Assembly (NCBI RefSeq): GCF_010993955.1
Contig: NZ_WIXL01000007.1
Coordinates: 1-64,000, forward strand
Origin: Oceanobacillus halotolerans
GTDB lineage: Bacteria > Bacillota > Bacilli > Bacillales > Amphibacillaceae
Length of the DNA stretch: 64,000 nucleotides
Direction: 5' to 3'
Shown: positions 34,282-43,651 of the stretch, piece after piece
How the letters are laid out: each line of letters starts with the position of its first letter
How positions within the stretch are numbered: position 1 is the first letter of the stretch
Position numbers and translations under genes: made by a program
Notes under the pieces: model-generated
Database searches by the model: none
Told to the model about the DNA's origin: nothing
What the model saw: the letters and a program-made list of their open reading frames with translations, nothing else

Positions 34282-36778
34282 AACCTATACATCTTTAAAT
34301 CGGATTTTAGGAGAACAAACAGGATCAACTGATGGCATTCATGTATTTGGGACATCAGAAATCACAAGGAATGTAAGAAAACGGTATCAGCTGAAAGCGC
34401 TTAGTATGGATGAAGTGATAGATCAGCTTTTTCGTGGTTATCGTACAGGTTTAACGGAAATCTACTTTCAATCAGAAATAAGAAAATTAATTCAAACGGG
34501 AAACTATCAACATGAGACCTATCTACTAAACCGGATCCCATCTATAATGAACACGGTATACGCCATGGCAGACCTTGGTCGGAAAGCGATACAGTTCCAA
34601 GGTCAATCCGAAAGACAATCCGAAATTATTGCCTTAGTCAATGCATTATTAAAAGATGATATCATCGAACACTTTCATTACCAAAAGCAAACACTAACAA
34701 GAAACGAGATTGCTAAACTTCTTTGTGGGGATAGTACGATACACAAAATTGCTTTCTATCAAATTGAGTATTTAAACTTTGGGCGGATGAATCTAGTGCA
34801 TTGGCTGCAGGCGAAGGGGTTTGAAGTGGAATTTTGCATTCCATATAATGCCTCTTTTCCACAAGTTTATCAGTTTTGGAAATCGGTTTATCAAGTGGTA
34901 ACAAGACAAGATATAGATGAAATCGCACATTCTAAAGAGATGCCCTCATTTGGCCACCGATTTGCTGCGTTTAATGAGAATATATTGATGGATCACGCGG
35001 ATCGTAAAGATGTTATGGTCATGGAGTTTGAGTCACCACGGGATTTTGCAGACTTTTATCAAACAACGAACGATAAAATCACCGCAGTTCATCCAGATGA
35101 TATTAATCGAATTGTTTCGAATGTGATAGCAGAACCATTTGAAAATGGGTATGGGAAATTTATCTACTATTTACAGTTTTGCCAGAAGCAAGATGACACC
35201 ATTTTTGTGAGCTATGATCATCTAATGGAACTCATAACAAGTGAATGGGTGTCCACTCGTGCGGTAAGTGGAAAAGATGCATTAGCCTTATTGAAGGACT
35301 TAGAAGAGTATATGAGCGGGGTAGAGTCCATTCAGGATGTAAAGACTCGTTTGCAGCAGCTTAGTGATCTAGATATAGTCAGTAAAACCTTTGATCAGGA
35401 AAATATGCAAGATGCAGGAAAGAGTAGAATGAAACGCTATCTCTTAAATCCATTTCGAGCCTTTGCTTTTCTTCAACAAGGAAGGTATCAAGTAACGATA
35501 AATCAGCTAATCGAGCTTGTGGAACAAACGGAAAAGCTTTGCCAGTATTTGGTGATGAATGAGGGCGAAACGATGCCTGTTAATGACTATTTACAGCGTT
35601 GGAATTCGATAATGGACCGCTATGAAGATTCGTGGGAAAAGGATGTTTATACCTTTTGGAAAAAGGTTTTCACCCCACAGCACCCAGCAGAGTGGGTATT
35701 TCCAATCCAAGAGCTATTGTCTGTTATCTATTTAACGGTATCGAATTATATGGATAATACGAACACGACTATTTATTCGATGCCTACCTTACAAGCAAGT
35801 ATTATGGAAGAAGAAGAAGCGAAAACTCTCCATATTACGAACTTAACGTTAATGAATTTTCCAGAAAGTTATCATGCAACGATTACCGACTTTTTTAGCC
35901 ATCAGGAATTGAAACAATTGATTACGGAAAGTTTGGGGAGTAGTTGGTCCACAAATAGATTGTTACATGCCCTATGGGTTGATTACACTGTTGGTGAGTA
36001 TTTTGATAAGCTAGGAACCTATCAAATGTATCATGTTATCTCTTCCTATCAAGGACCTATTCGTTTCAGTTGGATCAAGCATTTGCAGGCTGATGATTTT
36101 CGTAATATTTATTTAGATATTATCGCTGATTTGTACCAACAAGGGGAAATCATTTCTTATCAAGTAGAAGAATCAGTTGAACAGGAAAAAGAAGGAACGA
36201 TCCCAAGTAGTGAACTAACTCAAGCATCAGCTGTTCAAGAGCTAAAAGGAAAAATCCCTGCATTATTTTGGTTAGATCATGATTTTTGCGCGAAGAAGTT
36301 TTTCCTAACGACCCTGATTGAGCAACAGCCAGTTTATGAAGATGTGTTTCATCAACAGTTCTTATTTAGTAAAATAGGAAAACTGTTTTCGATCTCAGCT
36401 GATGAACGAGCGGAATTTAGAAGCCTAATTTATCCATTGTTTCCGCATTGGACCTATAGTAAAAAAGAAAACCTAATTGATACAGAATATCCAGCTCAAT
36501 TGCGAATATATAAGGAATTCGAAAATGTTACCTATCCAAAAGAAATGAATCGAATTCAATTGTTACGTAGTGTGTATCAAGAGAATCGGCGAACAAAAGC
36601 GCGTAACCGTTATCGTAAAAATACCGCATTCAAGGATGCAGATGTTCTAAAGCAGTTTCAGGAAAATGTGTCGCGATATAAGGTGAAAGCAGAGCCAGGT
36701 AACCATTGTAAAATGTGTCCACATTTACAAAACTGCAGTGAGGGGATGTATGCCATTGACAACATCAGTCAGGAATAA
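34238..36778 (+). CDS. AddB-like iron-sulfur protein lacking helicase and nuclease motifs (operon gene 2)
   Basis: An 846-residue protein with the size and location expected of an AddB/RexB-like partner. The C-terminus carries the Fe-S clamp of AddB/Cas4 nucleases: a lone Cys in DHDFCAKKFF (about residue 683) and HCKMCPHLQNC (about 823-833), the exact C-x2-C-x5-C spacing. No Walker A is seen in the N-terminal half and the DRID/DYK nuclease residues are missing; only about 140 residues separate the first Cys from the triplet, against 300 or more in AddB. It may be a structural DNA-binding subunit. ATG 34238 follows GGGGTGAT and lies inside gene 1; its end overlaps gene 3 by 29 bases. Confidence 0.75.
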   Translation: MQEAIKEAKPLFNLKTYTSLNRILGEQTGSTDGIHVFGTSEITRNVRKRYQLKALSMDEVIDQLFRGYRTGLTEIYFQSEIRKLIQTGNYQHETYLLNRIPSIMNTVYAMADLGRKAIQFQGQSERQSEIIALVNALLKDDIIEHFHYQKQTLTRNEIAKLLCGDSTIHKIAFYQIEYLNFGRMNLVHWLQAKGFEVEFCIPYNASFPQVYQFWKSVYQVVTRQDIDEIAHSKEMPSFGHRFAAFNENILMDHADRKDVMVMEFESPRDFADFYQTTNDKITAVHPDDINRIVSNVIAEPFENGYGKFIYYLQFCQKQDDTIFVSYDHLMELITSEWVSTRAVSGKDALALLKDLEEYMSGVESIQDVKTRLQQLSDLDIVSKTFDQENMQDAGKSRMKRYLLNPFRAFAFLQQGRYQVTINQLIELVEQTEKLCQYLVMNEGETMPVNDYLQRWNSIMDRYEDSWEKDVYTFWKKVFTPQHPAEWVFPIQELLSVIYLTVSNYMDNTNTTIYSMPTLQASIMEEEEAKTLHITNLTLMNFPESYHATITDFFSHQELKQLITESLGSSWSTNRLLHALWVDYTVGEYFDKLGTYQMYHVISSYQGPIRFSWIKHLQADDFRNIYLDIIADLYQQGEIISYQVEESVEQEKEGTIPSSELTQASAVQELKGKIPALFWLDHDFCAKKFFLTTLIEQQPVYEDVFHQQFLFSKIGKLFSISADERAEFRSLIYPLFPHWTYSKKENLIDTEYPAQLRIYKEFENVTYPKEMNRIQLLRSVYQENRRTKARNRYRKNTAFKDADVLKQFQENVSRYKVKAEPGNHCKMCPHLQNCSEGMYAIDNISQE

Positions 36779-38432
36779 AGCGGAAGAACTAGAGACTTTT
36801 AGCAGACGATTTGCCAAGAAATGGAAGAACTATTTTTCGATAGACGGTTTAATTCCAGGTATTGAACCAACTAATCAACAAAAACAAGTTGTTCAATCCA
36901 ATGAAAAACAACTAATCATTAGAGGTTCAGCAGGTAGTGGGAAAAGTTTGATGCTGGCTTATCGTCTGATTAAAGTAATGGAACAAAGCAACAAACCACA
37001 ACGGATTTTATACGTCACCTTCAATGAAACGTTAATTCAGGATACGGTCAAACGCTTGTGTCAATCTGAAACCTATAACAAATTGAAAGAAAAACATCAC
37101 GTGGATATTCGCACCTATCATGATTTAGTTCGCTCCATATTAATGAAGGAATGTGGCTACCCCGAAATGAAAAGAATTCGAATGACAAAGGAAAGGGTGG
37201 CAGCACATGAATCATTAATTGATGCCAGACTAGAGGCTGTTTTAGCGGGGTTTGAGCAATCGGAAGAATATGAACAGATGGAGAAGCTATTTAAAACCCA
37301 TACTGCTCAATTCCTACGAGAAGAGTTCTTCTGGATGAAAGCGAACGGCCTCATTACGAAGGAAAAATATTTTGAGAAGGAACGGACTGGACGTGGAAAT
37401 AGTCCTAGCGTAAATCGGAAGCAGCGTCCAACGATATTTTATCTATTTGAGCTGTATAATGCGTTTATGCTGACGAACTTTCAAGTACCACAGTATGATA
37501 TGGAGGATTATGCACTCCTGCTTTTAAACGAATTAAATAACCGTCCGAATGCCCCGTTTCAATATGATCATATTTTCGTTGACGAATTTCAAGACCTACA
37601 GCCGATGCAAATTAAAAGTCTAGTAGAGCTAACGAATAATAGTATCACATTAGTTGGGGATGATAAACAGCGGATTTATAAACGGACACCTGTTTCCTAT
37701 CGAGAGTTAAATTTGCAGATTACAGCTCGGAAAAATCAAAAGCTTTCAAAAAACTTCCGATCTACCAAGCAAATCATGAATCTAGCTAGCTCTCTACAAT
37801 TTGATGATGTGGAAAATGTACGGGAGGATGATCAAGATTTCTTTCGTGAAGGGGATCCACCAAATATCATGCATTATAAGAAAAACGATACGATGTTTCA
37901 AGCATTAGTAAAGCGAATTAAAGCAATACATGAGACGCATAAAGAAAAAACGATTGCTGTCATCCACCGTTATACAAAGAATGAGTTAAACCAAGAAGAT
38001 AGTCTACTAAGCAAATTACACCGTGAATTTCATGTGATCGATGTTGATCAATATGGTAAGAAATTTGATTACAATAAGCGTAAAAAGCCAATATTCTTTA
38101 CAGATCCCTTTGAAATTAAAGGGTTGGAATTCGATTACGTTTTTATCCTTCATTTTGATAGGGAGCACTATCCATCCCAACAGCGAATCGAGGAATTAAA
38201 TGATAAATATGGTGGAGCAAAAACTTTTGATAAAAACTATGAAAATGACTATGATGCTATCTTAAATGATGAAAAGAAACTACTCTATGTTGCATGCTCT
38301 CGTGCTAGACATGAATTGAATATTTTTTATGTAGCGCCAAAACAACTAAGAATAAGTCCATTTGTAAGAGACTTCCGTAGCAAGGATTATAAAAGTAATT
38401 TTGGAAAACGGAAATATAGTGATAAGAAATAG
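36750..38432 (+). CDS. UvrD/Rep-type SF1A helicase (operon gene 3)
   Basis: A 560-residue second helicase, unlike gene 1 outside the motifs. I GSAGSGKSLML (about residue 60), Ia VTFNETL, II FVDEFQDLQPMQ (about 276), III VGDDKQRIYKRTP, IV LSKNFRSTKQI, V FEIKGLEFDYVFILHFD and VI LLYVACSRARHELN are complete. The 1B/2B inserts are short, as in small UvrD-like phage-defence or repair helicases. Start ATG 36750 follows AGGGG inside gene 2. A hairpin terminator follows 20 bases after the stop, so the operon has exactly three genes. Confidence 0.87.
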   Translation: MPLTTSVRNKAEELETFSRRFAKKWKNYFSIDGLIPGIEPTNQQKQVVQSNEKQLIIRGSAGSGKSLMLAYRLIKVMEQSNKPQRILYVTFNETLIQDTVKRLCQSETYNKLKEKHHVDIRTYHDLVRSILMKECGYPEMKRIRMTKERVAAHESLIDARLEAVLAGFEQSEEYEQMEKLFKTHTAQFLREEFFWMKANGLITKEKYFEKERTGRGNSPSVNRKQRPTIFYLFELYNAFMLTNFQVPQYDMEDYALLLLNELNNRPNAPFQYDHIFVDEFQDLQPMQIKSLVELTNNSITLVGDDKQRIYKRTPVSYRELNLQITARKNQKLSKNFRSTKQIMNLASSLQFDDVENVREDDQDFFREGDPPNIMHYKKNDTMFQALVKRIKAIHETHKEKTIAVIHRYTKNELNQEDSLLSKLHREFHVIDVDQYGKKFDYNKRKKPIFFTDPFEIKGLEFDYVFILHFDREHYPSQQRIEELNDKYGGAKTFDKNYENDYDAILNDEKKLLYVACSRARHELNIFYVAPKQLRISPFVRDFRSKDYKSNFGKRKYSDKK

Positions 38433-38451
38433 TGGAGATCTTATAATGTAT

Positions 38452-38483
38452 AAAGTCATGAATTTTTATTCATGGCTTTTTGT
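38452..38483 (+). terminator. Terminator of the helicase operon
   Basis: AAAGTCATGAA pairs with TTCATGGCTTT (one G-T pair), then TTTG. Confidence 0.75.
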
Positions 38484-38532
38484 TTGTGCAACATGTTGCA
38501 AGCAATCCTTCATTTTAATCGGGATTTGTGCT

Positions 38533-38692
38533 ATTTATCCCGCATGTAACTGGCAGTAAGCCCCCCACTTCAAGATTTCTTAGGAGATCCAAGAGAGATA
38601 AGTGGGGTTCAAACTGCCCGTAAATGTCCGATTCGTTCAACTAACAATCAGTGGGAGAGGAAAGGAAACCCCACTGATTGAAGTTTCACTTT
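38533..38692. repeat. Hairpin repeat (TTATCCCGCAT family), copy 2, longest
   Basis: It carries both hairpins: GGCAGT/ACTGCC enclosing CCCCACTT/AAGTGGGG, and CAATCAGTGGG/CCCACTGATTG, ending GAAGTTTCACTTTA. A hairpin next to a short conserved end is what IS200/IS605 ends look like; no transposase is present. Confidence 0.8.
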
Positions 38693-38782
38693 AGTAGGAA
38701 TAAGATTTAAGAGTGTTTATAATAATGGGTACAGATGTTATTTCAGGTCAAGGAATCGTTTTTTAAAGGAGATGATAACAGC

Positions 38783-39769
38783 ATGGACACATTTCAAGCA
38801 TTGGTGCTAGATAAAGTGGATGATCAAACGACGTTAGAAGTGAAGCAATTGACCACTGCTGACTTGCCGGAAGGGGAAGTAACTATACGTGTCGCCTATT
38901 CTAGTGTGAACTATAAAGACGGCATCGTAGCCATCCATAATCAGTTAGTCGAATCCTATCCGTTAGTACCAGGAATTGATTTAGCTGGAACAGTCATTGA
39001 CTCAACAGATAAACAATTTAAAACAGGTGATGAAGTTATTGTCACAAGCTATCAATTAGGCACTGGACATTTTGGTGGATTTAGTGAAATAGCGCGCGTA
39101 CCTGCAGACTGGGTTGTCCCACTACCAAAAGGATTATCACTAAAAGAAGCAATGATCCTTGGAACAGCTGGATTAACGGCAGCGTTATCTGTGGAAAAGC
39201 TGGAGATGAATGGATTAGAACCTCAAAAAGGGCCTGTTTTGGTAGCAGGTGCTACAGGTGGAGTCGGCAGTATTTCGGTCAATATATTAGCTATGAAAGG
39301 GTATGACGTTGTCGCTAGTACAGGTAAATCCAATGAAGCGGATTATTTAACAGGCTTAGGAGCCAAACAAGTGATTCAACGGAACGAAGTACAAGATACA
39401 GATCAGCTACCCATTCGGGAAGAAAAATGGGCAGCAGCAATCGACCCAGTAGGCGGAAAAACACTTCAATACATTCTAAGCACCTTACAATATGGTGGAT
39501 CTGTCGCAACATGTGGGTTAACTGGTGGGGTAGAGGTTTCCACAACGGTTGTTCCATTTATTTCAAGAAGTATCAACTGGCTTGGGATTGATTCTGTGCA
39601 ATACCCAATGGATCAGCGTTTAAAAGCGTGGAGTCGTCTAGGTGATGATTTGAAACCTACTATGTTACATGAGGATATGGTAAGAGAAGTCTCATTAGCG
39701 GAGCTTCCAGACGTTCTAGCTAATATTGTCAATGGAAAAGTACGTGGCAGAACGATTGTTAAACTGTAG
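38783..39769 (+). CDS. YhdH/YhfP family quinone oxidoreductase (acryloyl-CoA reductase type)
   Basis: A 328-residue zinc-independent medium-chain reductase. Signatures are YSSVNYKDGI, VPGIDLAGTV near residue 65, the Rossmann motif VAGATGGVGSISVNILA (about 152) and RSINWLGIDSVQYP near the C-terminus, all as in YhdH/AcuI. These use NADPH to reduce acryloyl-CoA or small enones/quinones. ATG 38783 follows AAAGGAGATGAT; the frame from 38735 is not needed. Monocistronic. Confidence 0.88.
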   Translation: MDTFQALVLDKVDDQTTLEVKQLTTADLPEGEVTIRVAYSSVNYKDGIVAIHNQLVESYPLVPGIDLAGTVIDSTDKQFKTGDEVIVTSYQLGTGHFGGFSEIARVPADWVVPLPKGLSLKEAMILGTAGLTAALSVEKLEMNGLEPQKGPVLVAGATGGVGSISVNILAMKGYDVVASTGKSNEADYLTGLGAKQVIQRNEVQDTDQLPIREEKWAAAIDPVGGKTLQYILSTLQYGGSVATCGLTGGVEVSTTVVPFISRSINWLGIDSVQYPMDQRLKAWSRLGDDLKPTMLHEDMVREVSLAELPDVLANIVNGKVRGRTIVKL

Positions 39770-39805
39770 GGTGATGTAGTGCATAGTGCAGGGTTAACCT
39801 AAAGT

Positions 39806-39873
39806 AAATGTTTGATTCGTTCAACTAACAATCAGTGGGGGATGAAGGAAAACCCCCATTGATTGAAGTACTT
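39806..39873. repeat. Hairpin repeat (TTATCCCGCAT family), 3' half only
   Basis: It has TCGTTCAACTAACAATCAGT and the second hairpin (CAATCAGTGGGGG / CCCCCATTGATTG) but not the first. Confidence 0.7.
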
Positions 39874-40093
39874 CCTAAAACATTGTTACCCCAACATAAA
39901 AAGTACCTAAGGATAATAATAAGTTATAAGAGTTTGAAATATTTTTTAGTAACGACTTTACCTCCTCCTTTTTAATTCCCATCCATTGCGGAAATCTATT
40001 TAAGCCGAATACTCTCTAATTTTTGTATTTAGTTTAATAAAGAATTCAATTATCCTTCGTAACTATAGTTAAATAACCTCTCCATTAGCAGCA

Positions 40094-40483
40094 TTATAAG
40101 AACCGTTTTCTTTCTTCTGGGGTTGGTATCATACAACTTTTCTTTGTACCGAACCATTTATATCGATTGGCAGCGATAATTTTATAAAAAAAGTCTCTAA
40201 TAGGTTTTGGGACAATTAGTAGGATAAAGGGTATCTTCCAAGTACCTTTCAAATGCTTACAAACACGAAGAGCAGCAGATGATTGAACATAACAATTGTC
40301 ATCGTCTATCAGAACAAAACTATCTATGTTTTCTGGTACATGATGCTTTTTTAATAGTTTTTTTCCGACATCACTTTGTAACGAAGCGAATTTAAAGTAC
40401 CCTTTTGGGTCTCTTTTGATGATGAATTGAACACTTTGGTCGCAAAAGTTACACTCCCCATCGAATAAAATGATCTTATCCAT
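40094..40483 (-). CDS. DCC family thiol-disulfide protein (DUF393)
   Basis: A 129-residue protein with the DCC signature at its N-terminus: IILFDGECNFCDQSVQFI, where the Asp and the CxxC-like pair define the family. The fold is thioredoxin-like; thiol-disulfide exchange is likely though not proven for the family. Length is normal. The start chosen (40483) follows GGCGGGAC; the upstream in-frame start at 40564 would add 27 residues unlike the family. Confidence 0.85.
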   Translation of the reverse strand: MDKIILFDGECNFCDQSVQFIIKRDPKGYFKFASLQSDVGKKLLKKHHVPENIDSFVLIDDDNCYVQSSAALRVCKHLKGTWKIPFILLIVPKPIRDFFYKIIAANRYKWFGTKKSCMIPTPEERKRFL

Positions 40484-40680
40484 ATTAGTCCCGCCTTTCC
40501 AGACTTTATTGTATGCGAACAACTTTCCCCTTTCCAAAAGAAAGAATTCTTCATTTCTATGCATCTTTTGTTAATCTTATCTTATCAAAGGTAATTTCTA
40601 TTGGGAACAAATACCATTTCTTGCTAACTTCGGTTGATTTTATCTTAAAATACGATGCTATCGATCGTAACAGTCAGTTG

Positions 40681-40796
40681 ATTTTATCCCGCATGTAACT
40701 GGCAGCAAGCCCCCCACTTCAAGATTTCTTAGGAGATCCAAGAAAGATAAGAGGGGGGAGGAAAGGAAAGCCCCACTGACTGAAGTTTCACTTTAT
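40681..40796. repeat. Hairpin repeat (TTATCCCGCAT family), copy 3
   Basis: It lacks the segment between the two hairpins, so the CCCCCCACTTC arm and the GCCCCACTGACTGAAG arm are brought together. Ends GAAGTTTCACTTTA. Confidence 0.8.
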
Positions 40797-40974
40797 CTCA
40801 ATGAACGCTGCAATCGGCCATTACAACTATCTATCGGTAGATTACATTGTTATATAAAAATAACATACTAGCTATAAGAGGTTGTTCAAAAAGTCCGGTG
40901 AAAATGACACATCGAATTTCTTCGTTAGCTTGCTTTTCCGTTGCTCATGTATTAAATGAACTAAGGAACTTCTA

Positions 40975-41130
40975 CTAAAACCGTCCACGTCCTGTGACCA
41001 ACGTAGAAGTCACCACATCCTGTGGAAGTCCGCTACTCAAAGCTACGCTGCCTCGAACTTCCGACGTACAGGACGTACTAGTGTCGGCGTTGTAACAGGA
41101 CGCCTGAGACCTTAGCCGACTCGGTCCTTT
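40975..41130. repeat. Mosaic fragment of the ~270-bp repeat family
   Basis: Strings such as CCTCGAACTTCCGACGTACA and AGGACGTACTAGTGTCGGCG and TTGTAACAGGACG match parts of 14677-14913 but in a different order. Confidence 0.55.
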
Positions 41131-41452
41131 TAATCCTCCTTTTTAAACACGCACTATAAGGGATTTTATATATTATTTCGATTGTTAATTTAGATTTTTC
41201 CACCATAAGTGAACTACTTATGATCCAAGTTTCACTTTATGGTATAATTATATAGAATATTATAAATTTTTATGAGGTTATTGGGGATGGGGTCAAAATG
41301 GGGTTTGATTACACAAAAACACCATAACACTTATGTCCTAAGCCTTATTATTACACTGCGAAAGTTGAGATAATTACTAATGTCAAGAGATAATATGCTT
41401 TTTGATGTAGCTAAGTAGAATTGGGGTTATTAAACGAGTTGGAGGGTTAAAT

Positions 41453-42565
41453 ATGGCTCAACCACTGTCTGAACAAGTAGTGTATAAACTGCTTCAAAAA
41501 TTAACAGAGGAACAACAAGCATTTATTGATAAATTCATTAAACAGAGCAAAAAAAGCAAGTGGCTAGAGGTTCTTGCTGATAAAAAAGGTTACAATATTA
41601 ATAATGAAGATGAGCTTGGAGAAATAGAGTATAAGATAGATGACTGGGTTTTAGAGGAAGTATTAGATAGTGGGTATGGAAATAGAGAATATCGATGTGA
41701 ATGTGGGAAAGCATTAAGATATCAATATATAGTTAGGCATACCAAAACAAATAAAGTTCACAAGTTAGGTGAAACTTGCTTTGAAAATTATACGAGTTTA
41801 ACTCCTGAAATAATAAAAGATATAAAAAAAGAATTTTATACTATTAACCTGGAAAGAGATGAAATACTTTTTCGGATGAGGAGAAATGAAATAACTGAAA
41901 TAGAAGAATATGAAGAAATTATGCTTCCTGAACTAATTAAGGAACAACTTGAATTAGGAATTGCACTTTCATATAAACAAGAAGAAAAGTTAGATAAATT
42001 GCTGTATGAAAAGCGGCGACGACAACTGGAGCAAGATCAGGAACGCCGAAGATTAGAATATGAAGAAGAAATAAACAAGTTTGTAGCCTCATTAAGTAAA
42101 GAGCAACAATCATATGTAAAAAGTTTTGATAGGAACACCATTGAAGAACTTTATGATGTCATGATTAGTGCCAATAAGGATGTTAAAAGACAAAAGGATA
42201 TGCTTGAAGATGATGACATACCTGAAGATATTAAAGTTCATATAAAGTATGGTTTTCCCCTACTAGATCAACATGAAAAGCGAATCCGTGAAATAAAAGA
42301 AAGTAAAATCTATTTAGCGAAGATGATACAGAAAAATAATGTGGATATATCCTATGAAGAAGTTGTTAAGAGACACTTATCAACACTAAAACAAGTAAGA
42401 GAGAAAGAAAATCATATACCTGAGGGATTGGTAAAAGATTGGGAAAAAATTCAATCTGATGTTTTAGTATTAAAAAAGGGGAAATCTATTGATTATAGCT
42501 CATGGAAACGATCACTTCGAAATCTTATCATTCCTATTCGTGTGGATAAAGATCAATATTTATAA
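41453..42565 (+). CDS. Hypothetical protein with zinc-ribbon-like cysteines
   Basis: A 370-residue soluble protein. Around residues 82-112 there is YRCECGKALRYQYIV followed by KLGETCFENY, three or four cysteines that could bind zinc. The middle (about residues 180-215) is a highly charged coiled coil (RRRQLEQDQERRRLEYEEE). Two regions repeat the string SLSKEQQSYVKSF / KLTEEQQAFIDKF, so the protein has an internal duplication of a small helical motif. It resembles DUF3895-type Bacillus proteins but I am not sure. SD TTGGAGGG precedes the ATG. Monocistronic. Confidence 0.65.
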   Translation: MAQPLSEQVVYKLLQKLTEEQQAFIDKFIKQSKKSKWLEVLADKKGYNINNEDELGEIEYKIDDWVLEEVLDSGYGNREYRCECGKALRYQYIVRHTKTNKVHKLGETCFENYTSLTPEIIKDIKKEFYTINLERDEILFRMRRNEITEIEEYEEIMLPELIKEQLELGIALSYKQEEKLDKLLYEKRRRQLEQDQERRRLEYEEEINKFVASLSKEQQSYVKSFDRNTIEELYDVMISANKDVKRQKDMLEDDDIPEDIKVHIKYGFPLLDQHEKRIREIKESKIYLAKMIQKNNVDISYEEVVKRHLSTLKQVREKENHIPEGLVKDWEKIQSDVLVLKKGKSIDYSSWKRSLRNLIIPIRVDKDQYL

Positions 42566-42630
42566 CCCCTTTAGGTTGTTTTGCTCCAGTTGGTCACTCA
42601 TTCTCTACTACATAGTGCACCAGAGGGACT

Positions 42631-42738
42631 GACCCTTTTCTAGTTCGTTCGTGGTTAATCCGTTATTCAGACTATTCCTGTTTATGAAGTTATTTACTTA
42701 TATAATCGTTGGTGTTTATCGATTGCTTCCAAAATAAA
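42631..42738 (+). pseudogene. Remnant of a DUF6199-like gene
   Basis: The frame reads SSSFVVNPLFRLFLFMKLFT then YIIVGVYRLLPK and stop, aligning along its length with the last ~32 residues of the protein at 28980-29327. A stop lies directly upstream in frame, so only the 3' end survives. Confidence 0.7.
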
Positions 42739-42853
42739 AAAATAGAGGCGTACTTTTTAGTTAAAATGAAGTTAGCATGAAAAGCAGAAGGGAAGCACTA
42801 CAAGAGTACTTCTACTCTTCTAATTATATCACATGATCGAAAGGATGATTTTT

Positions 42854-43143
42854 ATGTTAACTGTATCACAGAAGTTAGACATATTTAATAGCTTTATAGA
42901 ACTAGAAAAGAAAATTGGAAAAGAAAGTACGGGCGAGCTATCATTCCCCTAATTCGAAAATTCGAGCAACGAATGTCAGTCGTGAATTCCATTTGGACAG
43001 GAAATGGATATGTTTGTGGTCGATAATTACCATCAGATAATAAGTATAAAATTGATCCAAGAGGTTTGATAAACATAAAGGATTTCAGTGAAACAGAATT
43101 AAGACAAGTTATTCAAGAATGCATTGCATCCTTCTCAATATAA
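42854..43143 (+). pseudogene. Broken small gene next to DUF6438 copy 2
   Basis: ATG 42854 behind GAAAGGATG opens LTVSQKLDIFNSFIELEKK, then ends early. After a one-base shift at an AAA run the frame continues YGRAIIPLIRKFEQRMSVVN through NGYVCGR, an in-frame TAA, and SDNKYKIDPRGLINIKDFSE to a final stop at 43141. A frameshift plus a nonsense codon make decay more likely than sequencing error. Family unknown. Confidence 0.6.
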
Positions 43144-43167
43144 CATTTTAAAAAAGGTGATGAGACA

Positions 43168-43581
43168 ATGTTTATAGAACTATTTATCTCCAGAACCCCT
43201 TGTTATGGGGAATGTCCTGTGTATGATGTGGTCGTAAACAATAAGGGAGATGTTCAATGGCAGGGGCATGAATTTGTTTATCATGTGGGAGAAGCGGAAT
43301 GGAAGGTTAGTAAAAATAAAATTAACGACATAGAAAGGTTACTAGAAGCGTTTGATTATCGGTCGTTTACCTATCCAGAACCAGATATGTTTGCAACCGA
43401 TCTGCCATCTTGTATAACGAAGGTTGTTTTTGATGATGGATTTGTGAAGGAAGTTAACCATGATCTAGGAGATGATCAATCCTTCTATAACAACGGAAAG
43501 GACTCCTTGCACAATCTAGAGAAATTCGAAAACAAACTAGAACAAATTCTTGGTTTGCAAAAAGTGATAAAAAATGGATGA
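43168..43581 (+). CDS. DUF6438 family protein, copy 2
   Basis: A 137-residue paralog of the protein at 6340-6750, about 60 percent identical by eye: FISRTPCYGECPVYDVVV, GHEFVYHVGEAEWKVS, DYRSFTYPEPDMFATDLPSC. The conserved cysteines are kept. The SD AAAGGTGATG precedes ATG. It sits directly after two gene remnants, so this block was probably duplicated and is partly decaying. Function unknown. Confidence 0.8.
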   Translation: MFIELFISRTPCYGECPVYDVVVNNKGDVQWQGHEFVYHVGEAEWKVSKNKINDIERLLEAFDYRSFTYPEPDMFATDLPSCITKVVFDDGFVKEVNHDLGDDQSFYNNGKDSLHNLEKFENKLEQILGLQKVIKNG

Positions 43582-43651
43582 AGCGTTTTCGTCATATGGT
43601 CTTTGCTCAGACGTTTCCGTATCCATCATCCATGCTTTATACACTATTATT

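Larger units (their letters stand above)
40484..41452. other. Repeat-filled intergenic region
   Basis: It holds a hairpin repeat (40681-40796) and a mosaic of ~270-bp-family fragments (about 40975-41130). From 41145 to 41440 it is AT-rich with no supported ORF; the SD GGAGGG at 41441 serves the next gene. Confidence 0.55.
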
